Source of the DNA: Leptasterias polaris
Lineage: Eukaryota > Echinodermata > Asteroidea > Forcipulatida > Asteriidae
Reading direction: 5' to 3'
Assembly (NCBI GenBank): GCA_037783415.1
Contig: JAZGTN010000007.1
Span: 4,051,501-4,115,500 of the forward strand
Length of the DNA: 64,000 bases
Below the pieces are notes generated by a model. That model had not been told where the DNA came from, made no database searches, and saw only the letters and a program-made list of their open reading frames with translations. Made by a program: the position numbers and the translations under genes. Shown in pieces: positions 57,617-64,000 of the stretch (positions are counted from its first letter, which is position 1; each line of letters starts with the position of its first letter).

Positions 57617-60600
57617 CTGTTTACAAGAATCAATCAAGACGTTTTAATATCATGCCAAAGACTGTTTATTACAGAGGTAGGCAAAACAATGATAATGGGT
57701 TTCAAGAAAAGTTATCCTACAATGTAATTTTCATTCCATTTTGAGCAATTATTATTATCATTATTATTTATTTGACCAAGACAAACAAAACAAAATTACA
57801 AAAGAGCAAGTACATGAAGATGAATAAAGAAGTAATCCAAACAAAAAGTGAAAAGTAAACAATAAAAAACAAACAAATAGGTGAGTAATTTTAAAGAAGT
57901 GTGAAAAAATAATTAATAATGTTTGATAACACATAATTCAGACACAATGTACACATGTTGTCACTGTGGATGACATAATAAAATTACATCAGGGGACTGT
58001 GCTTTCTCGCACCTTGCTTGTTGAACGTACTCAAAGAAGCGTTACCGTTGCTTGTTTTCAAGCGCATCCTTACATGCCGGAAGACATGTACAGTATACAC
58101 ACACAACTGTCAAGAGACATGCAAACAGAAGCCTGCACAAATGCAACCGCTAGGTTCTGCAAGCAAGTATCTGGCCAGTATCACACGTCAATGTTTCAGC
58201 CGAGCAACCATCGCACGAATGGCCAGCCTATGTATGCATGTGCATTGTGGTCTATAATGCACTAGTGCAAAAAGAATGGAACAAAATGCTTGCTTGATTA
58301 CATGTTTATGTAGTTTTCCAGGAAATGATTCAAACAAGGATCTACTTGGGTGTTATTTAAAAATAAATAATGAATGTTTTGCATTCATGTAATGACGAGA
58401 ATATATTCGTTGAAAATGGCTGGAAAATATTCTCAACATTTGTACTCTTAAACATTCATAATTTGTATACAAAAAAATTTGATAACATTACAAGGAACAA
58501 ACAATATCGCAAAAGAATAGGGACATGCATGTACATTCTATAAGTTCACAAACATGACTCATTAAAACTCAAAATGCAGACAAATAGCTCATCATTATAT
58601 TGCAAATTACTTTCCAATGGGGTCATTTATACACACAGATAGAACAGCATGACTTCACAACACTTCACAACAGGTTGTACTAGTATCGTTTAAATACAAA
58701 CAATTTTCAAACCAGGAGTTCTCACTTACTACAGAGCATGTGGCCAACATTGGTAATTGTTAAAGATTAATATCCACTCTTTATGCGACACAACAGTTTT
58801 CACAGTTTTGAGATATTGGGTTTTGGAATAATTGTTTTTACTTATTTCTCAAAAATTATAGCATTTCAAACAAAGTATAGATAATAAATACATGAAGATA
58901 ATGTGTCTAGTGACCTACCTCATCTGAGCTGGCTGATTCATTGTAGTTTGCCCAGTTGACTGATTTGTCTCGAATGGCGTCTACCAGCTCGAGAATGACT
59001 CGGCTGTCTTTAATGGACGAGTCCTGGAAACTGGTGATACGGCTGGTCTTCCCTGCTTCTTCCAACTAAAAAGAAATTACAAAGATAAGAATTTAAAAAT
59101 GGAAACATAACTGCCAAAAGACTCTTCAGGGTTGTCCGATTGCCACGAGACTCTTCAGTCTCTGCCAGCCACAAGACTCTTTATAGTGGTCCACTGGCTA
59201 CAAGTCTCTTTCACAGTGGTCTGCCAGCCACAAGACGCTTTCACAGTGGTCTGCCAGCCAAAATACTCTTTCACAGTGATTGGATGGCATGCGATTTCTG
59301 TTTGCTTGCAATTGTTCAGTGTTTGGGCAAATTTGAGGCAATTGGCACACCTTTGATCAGAAAGAGTTTTGATTCAACATTTCACAATGTCTTACCTATA
59401 ATCGTTTTATAACCAATCAGAGTGTGTATTTACTCATTCTGAATCCAACCAAGTGCAGTCCTACCCACCTTTTCATTCACCGCATCCACGACAACTTTAT
59501 CGCTGATCTTATCATCGCTCTTGGTAATCTTAGCCAGGAGACGGAGAGTGTAAGCCCTCATCAGCTGCCAGACAATAGCAAGAGTCAGCTTCTCATTGCC
59601 GTCATAGATGTCATTACCCCCGATACCCACCAGAGAGAACTTCATGCTCTTGCTGAGCTCTACGGCATAGTTGCAATTTTCCACTTTCTTCATGTTGCCG
59701 CCGGGCTTGGAGAGCTTTTCCATGTAGTTAACACGTTTCTTATCGACGAAGTTGGGGTCATCCTTGACGATCTCGATAAGCTGGTGGAAGGGACATAATA
59801 ACCAGATTATTTCCTATAAGTCTTGCACTTTCCTATAAGTCTCGTACTTTGGTCATACATGTACATGAATTGTTTTGAAGTGTAAAGAAAACAAACTCGC
59901 TGACTTTAACAGATCCATATGTTTAAATACACACGAGACTCAGTCTTTTGCAAAGAAGATAAAACTGCCAAGCACGGAAACAGTCATAATATTTTACCTT
60001 TGAAAAAAGTACAACAACTTATTTGAGTTCAATGGTATTACATTATGGTACTGACCCAATTTACCTGACATCATCATCATGACAATAGTCTTTGTTGTGC
60101 TATTTTGGGAGTCAATGTCCCAATAAATAATACAATTTTACGTTTGTAAATGTAGTGAGTCAGTTTACGTACGGACTCTTAAAACGGCAGCCGGTAGCCG
60201 TACGTGACATTGGTGCAAGGGTTAATTGGCTACATCTTACTGTTTTCCTGAGGATAAGATGAATCGGAATTCATTTCATCTACTCATTTCCCAGGTAAAA
60301 ATATACATTCACATAACAAAAATAAACATCGAATACAAAAGGCAAGAGATAAAAAAATACAAACAGCAGATTTTTCCATAGGAAATTATGTATCATGCAT
60401 GAAAAAACCTTGCATAGTATTTAAAAAAAATTTATGGCAATAAAAAGAACAAAAAACCACGGAAAGAGCTGATACATGTGGCTGAGATTTTACATGTCTT
60501 AATTATTGAGATGATTCTTGTCAGCTCAACCAAAGGTCATTGGTAGATGGTGAACAAGAAAACAAAAATAAACAGAACAAACCTTAAAATATCACAAATT

Positions 60601-63262
60601 TCAAACTTATTTGGATCGTAAAAACTCATCAAACAAAATCCTTTTCAACATCAAAAGCCAGCACGTATCCTCAAGGTTTAAGACAAGAGACAAGACGACG
60701 GAAATCCTTGCGTTCAAGACTGTCCAAGGATTATCTCAATCAGTTTTATTCATTCTTTGTGTCTTACCTGAAGAAGGACGAGTCCGTTACAGAGATCACT
60801 GAAGAGGCGATTGACATGTGGACTCACACCAAGACTGTTCATCCAGTTCCTGAAAGCTGTCAAATCACAAGAAAAACACTTTGATCAGTTTACATCCCAT
60901 CACGGTTTGGGCTAGTCTTGGCCCAAGACGTCAGTGATCAATAGTGGGTAGTGTACACGCCCTCTTGTGGCTTGAATTAACCAACTTGACTAGCTCTCGC
61001 TAACGGCTTGGGAATCCTGCAGTGCTGGGTTAACTTTTACTTTGTTTTCTCCCCAGCCTTTCCTAGGGAACCAATCAGCACGCCATCATAGTAATAAATT
61101 TACATCATTTATTATGTAACCCAGGTTCATGCAGTTTAGAGAAACAATAACATAAATAAAATTGTAAAAGTAACACCCGGTTCAGACAGGCGCTCTAGAG
61201 TTGCTCCGAACCAAATTACTCAATTAAGTACATGAAAAGTTCAATGTCTGAAACAGATAGGAGCAACTGGATGAGCTAGAAGTAGAATGATTGACTATTG
61301 CAGTCGCTTGGAATTACTTTGAAGCATCTTGGTTTCAGACACCAATCTTGCCTTGTTTCAAATTTTGCTCTGAAAACGTCGATTATGAACACTCCTGTAC
61401 AAAAATGTAGACCCTTTTTTCTCAGAATGATGTCATCAGATGTTTTGGATGTTGACAAATTTCGAACTGGAAGGGTATCGAATATAAAGGCAATTTACAC
61501 AATTTTAACGTGAGGTTAGAGACTTGTAATTTTTTCCCTACTCACATGAGGACTCTACATTTTGTATCTTTTGGAAAATGAGTACATCACAAAATTGAAT
61601 TGATCATTTCCCCTTCCTCTTTAAGTTCGCCTGTCTGAAACCAAAAATTATTTGGGTCGACCTAGAGTCACTCCTAATCTGTTTGGTTCGGAACTGGGTG
61701 TAAAATCGTCTGTGATTCTTCGGCAAGGGTTAAACTTACTCTTTTCTTCTCTGGTTTCCTCAATTTCTTCAAAGTCTTCATCTGGAGGATCAAGAGCTGG
61801 GTACGTATTGAACAGGTTAGCAACAAAGGCCATGTTCAACTTGTGGTTACCATTGACAACATCCTGTCATAAACAAAATCAGCTATAATTATTGTAGGTG
61901 TCACAATCGGCGAGCATCTATCACCACTTCTCAAAAGAATTCTTCAAAATACAGGCCATCGTAAACTTGAACAACTTAGGTCATGAAAAAATCGCAGCTA
62001 CAGCTACGGCTACGTCACTGCATCATCATGCGTTAACAGATAGGACAGTCTTAGCAACACCCATAGCAACAGTCGTAGCCATAGCCGTAGTCGCCAATAG
62101 ATCGATCCATTAAGCCCCGCCTCCTTACGAGTTGACCAATCACAGCCGCGAAACCCGATCACCATTAGTGCAAAGATCACCAAACGGCTCAAATGGTGAT
62201 CAGATTTCGCGGTTGTGATTGGTCAATGAGAAATGGGCGTGGCTTAATGGATCGGTGTATTCAGATACTGACTTATTCATTTACCAAGCTTTTTTAATAG
62301 CATACCAATAGACCCTTCCCACGAAATATGTAAACTGCATGTCGCGCGTGAGCACTAAAACTTTGGTTGGAAAAATACATCGCGCCTTTTTGTATTGGGC
62401 TGATGGTGGCGTGACGCAGACGCGTTTGTGCATCTGCTTAGTGAATATATCTATATGGCGTTTACCAACCAATAGGGTCTGTGCACATGTGTGAATGTAA
62501 TTAGCCTATTTAATTAGATTAAAGGAAATATTTTTGGGTGGAGTTAGAATGGTAAATATGAAAAATAGCACATTTGCTGCCAATGCCACGTACAGCATCA
62601 GGAAATTTACACAAGTACGTACTCAGCTGGACCCGGTTACATTCTACCTCATAATTCACAAATTTACAATTGAATATTCTCCATCAGCCAATCATGCAGA
62701 CTATTAGCTACAAAGTGGGGGTTTGGTTTTCATGCTGCCTTGCTTCTAAATTACCCATGAAGAAGGAGAATGGCGCTAGATACAGCAATTTTGCTTCAAG
62801 CAACTGTGATATTAAAGGGTGTGTACAGCATTGGTATTATCGTCAAAGACCAGTATCCACAATAACAAACCTATGACAGTTTCAGCTTAATTGGTCTTTG
62901 GAGTCATGACAAAACAGTGAAAACCCCCATTATATGTTTTCAAACATCAGATTTTTTCACCAAAGACTAATTGTTTTACTAATTTCCTAAAAACTAAAGC
63001 TCTTCAAGCAAAACTATTTCAAGGGAAGTTTTCCACCATGACCGTCTTTATACCATGTAAGTTAGGTGCACATCTGTGAACATTTATATTTTCAATCTTA
63101 CCAATGTTGTACACATCCTTTAAGTGCAAGATATTCCATTTTTGTATTGACTTGACGATTCCATACATGTTAACAGTGTGTACTTACATGAGCGCTGACA
63201 AAGGCTCTGCAGTCAATCTTGTCAGCATTTACCAGCATGGCCTCAGCTTTCACTAGTGGAGC
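57458..63262 (-). CDS. PLS: Plastin/fimbrin gene, last six exons (C-terminal actin-bundling half)
   Basis: Plastin cross-links actin filaments through two actin-binding domains, each of two calponin-homology (CH) domains. Exons on the minus strand, in reading order: 63188-63262, 61740-61863, 60768-60856, 59469-59780, 58919-59065, 57458-57616 (TAG at 57458-57460). All junctions are GT-AG, and phases agree across all five introns. Together they encode about 301 residues: the end of CH3, and CH4 in full. Diagnostic blocks include [72 protein letters not shown] and [15 protein letters not shown] near the end. The extreme C terminus ([10 protein letters not shown]) differs from vertebrate plastins. 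The 5' exons (EF hands, CH1, CH2) lie right of the window. The first-exon acceptor is the least certain edge. Confidence 0.93.
57617..58918 (-). other. Plastin intron, 1.3 kb
   Basis: Contains AT-rich, A-rich sequence near 57740-57960 resembling the end of a retroelement. The open frame at 57966-58265 on the plus strand has no family signature. Confidence 0.6.
58919..59065 (-). CDS. PLS: Plastin penultimate exon
   Basis: 49 codons, TTTTTAG before and GTAGGT after. Reads [20 protein letters not shown] then [11 protein letters not shown], matching the start of CH4. Confidence 0.92.
59469..59780 (-). CDS. PLS: Plastin exon, CH3/CH4 core
   Basis: 104 codons between CTTCCACCAG and GTGGGT. Includes [36 protein letters not shown] and [12 protein letters not shown]. 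Confidence 0.95.
60768..60856 (-). CDS. PLS: Plastin exon, start of CH repeat
   Basis: 89 nt between TTTGACAG and GTAAGACAC. Reads [20 protein letters not shown] then LCNGLVLLQ. The first two bases finish a Thr codon begun in the previous exon. Confidence 0.94.
61740..61863 (-). CDS. PLS: Plastin exon, linker
   Basis: 124 nt between TTATGACAG and GTAAGTTT. Reads [20 protein letters not shown] and ends ETREEK plus one base. Confidence 0.94.
62101..62256. mobile_element. MITE, ATCGATCCATTAAGCC ends, copy 2 (plastin intron)
   Basis: Near-identical to 55985-56139, differing at a handful of positions. The end here is GGCTTAATGGATCGGT, so the two ends are better matched. Confidence 0.85.
62309..62515. 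mobile_element. MITE, TAGACCCTTCCC family, copy 3, right end lost
   Basis: The left end TAGACCCTTCCCACGAAATA is intact. The interior matches copies 1 and 2 through GTGAATGTAATTAGC, but the terminal GGGAAGGGTCTA is missing. Confidence 0.8.
62812..63123. mobile_element. MITE with TTAAAGG...CATTGGTA ends (plastin intron)
   Basis: About 312 bp. The start TTAAAGGGTGTGTACAGCAT and the end (reverse complement TTAAAGGATGTGTACAACAT) form roughly 25-bp terminal inverted repeats. It shares GTCAAAGACCAGTAT with fragments at 19.2 and 52.1 kb. Confidence 0.8.
63188..63262 (-). CDS. PLS: Plastin exon, first in window
   Basis: 25 codons between TACCCAG and GTAAGTA. Reads [20 protein letters not shown] then FVSAH, matching the family's RAESML-type segment before the NGNPKLN block. 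The acceptor could instead be the downstream CACTAG, but the longer exon keeps phase 0. Confidence 0.85.
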
Positions 63263-63497
63263 CTGGGTACAAGACATGAATGACACATCATTTATGGTTT
63301 CTTTTTATATGAAATGCCCAGAATATACATGTAGTCAGACTATTTTTAAGCGGTCTTCTGGATTTTCCCCCACCCCCAAAATTCAAGCCCTTGATAGGCA
63401 CTTCATCCTCAGTGTTTTCAAAGTCCTGCTAGGAAAAAAAGGATAATCGGTAACATTTGGTGTTTGATATGGGGCATATCAGTACCCCCTCCCTATT

Positions 63498-63926
63498 CAG
63501 GCATGCAACTCTTCAGCTGAAAAAAGCGGAAAATTACCGATCAACGATGTCTTTCCTAATGGACGCCATCGTCATTTTTCGAGCAAACACCCGGTGTCTG
63601 GTTCCCGCCGCATCCCCTTATACAAAAAGCAATAAAAACACTACGGAGCCAGACTGTGCAAAAAATAGTGTAGAAGGTATGCTGTACGAGGAGAATTTGT
63701 GTCTGTGTCCGGACTGTGCAATGCTTTTGTATGTGTAAACTTCCGCGGAGCCAGACTTTAAGAACCCTGAACCTTTATTTCTTTTCAATAAGCAATGTTT
63801 CCTTCAGCGGGATTTTTTTGTTCATGCAGCGTGATTGTTTTTGGACGCGGATTTTTTTTCGTTACGGCGGGATTCTATTTTTAAAAAAGCGGAAATCCGC
63901 GGATCGGCGGAAGAGTTGCATGCCTG
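63498..63926. mobile_element. MITE, CAGGCATGCAACTCTTC ends
   Basis: About 429 bp between CAGGCATGCAACTCTTC and its exact inverse GAAGAGTTGCATGCCTG. AAAAGCGGAAA pairs occur inside both ends, and GGAGCCAGACT is repeated within (about 63646 and 63748). The frame through it (63457-63738) is not credible. Confidence 0.85.
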
Positions 63927-64000
63927 CCTATTGTGTCTTCATTGTGTGCTGGAATCTCAGGAAATCTTTAGAGGAATGTGATAGGCTGTTGAAAAAAACC

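Noticed and set aside
57966..58265. 99-codon plus-strand frame in a plastin intron
   Set aside because: No family features; antisense to an established intron.

Overview
The window is animal nuclear DNA, most likely from an echinoderm and perhaps a sea star. The evidence is giant sacsin-like exons, a plastin/fimbrin gene with GT-AG introns, and long AT-rich spacers filled with short inverted-repeat elements, tRNA-derived SINE-like pieces, a broken piggyBac transposase and a Penelope-like retroelement remnant. The echinoderm/sea-star assignment rests on my recollection of similar short repeats and was not checked. No bacterial-type operons, CRISPR arrays or confident RNA genes were seen.

Layout, left to right. 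(1) Positions 1-6871 (+): the 3' part of sacsin-like paralog A, open from the window edge. It carries the end of sacsin repeat 2, all of repeat 3, a DnaJ domain and an intact HEPN domain. (2) 6872-11646: its 3' flank, most of which recurs beside paralog B. (3) 11647-31774: about 20 kb without an intact gene. It holds a decayed minus-strand pseudogene exon, a 190-bp tandem repeat, a 695-bp foldback element, several MITEs, an RT-less Penelope-like remnant, a poly-C-rich tandem array, a cluster of a 14-bp motif, and a frameshifted piggyBac transposase. (4) 31775-48367 (+): sacsin-like paralog B. I place its start codon at 31840, followed by three small exons or exon starts and one giant exon of about 12.5 kb. 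It has all three sacsin repeats and the DnaJ domain. It also has one frameshift near 37.5 kb and a HEPN domain cut short by a 1.4-kb deletion. (5) 48347-51799: the second copy of the 3' flank. (6) 51800-57457: intergenic DNA with MITEs. (7) 57458-63262 (-): the last six exons of a plastin/fimbrin gene, reconstructed by hand with consistent splice phases. Its 5' part lies beyond the right edge.

The main biology is the tandem duplication of a sacsin-like gene (1-11646 matches 41593-51799). Most of the alignment differs by roughly one percent by eye. However, the 3' coding half has short patches of heavy, mostly amino-acid-changing difference, concentrated just upstream of the DnaJ domain and in the linker leading to HEPN. 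This mosaic, with in-frame micro-duplications, a frameshift and HEPN loss in copy B, looks like a fast-evolving paralog family shaped by conversion or diversifying selection. A defence-type role is only inference.
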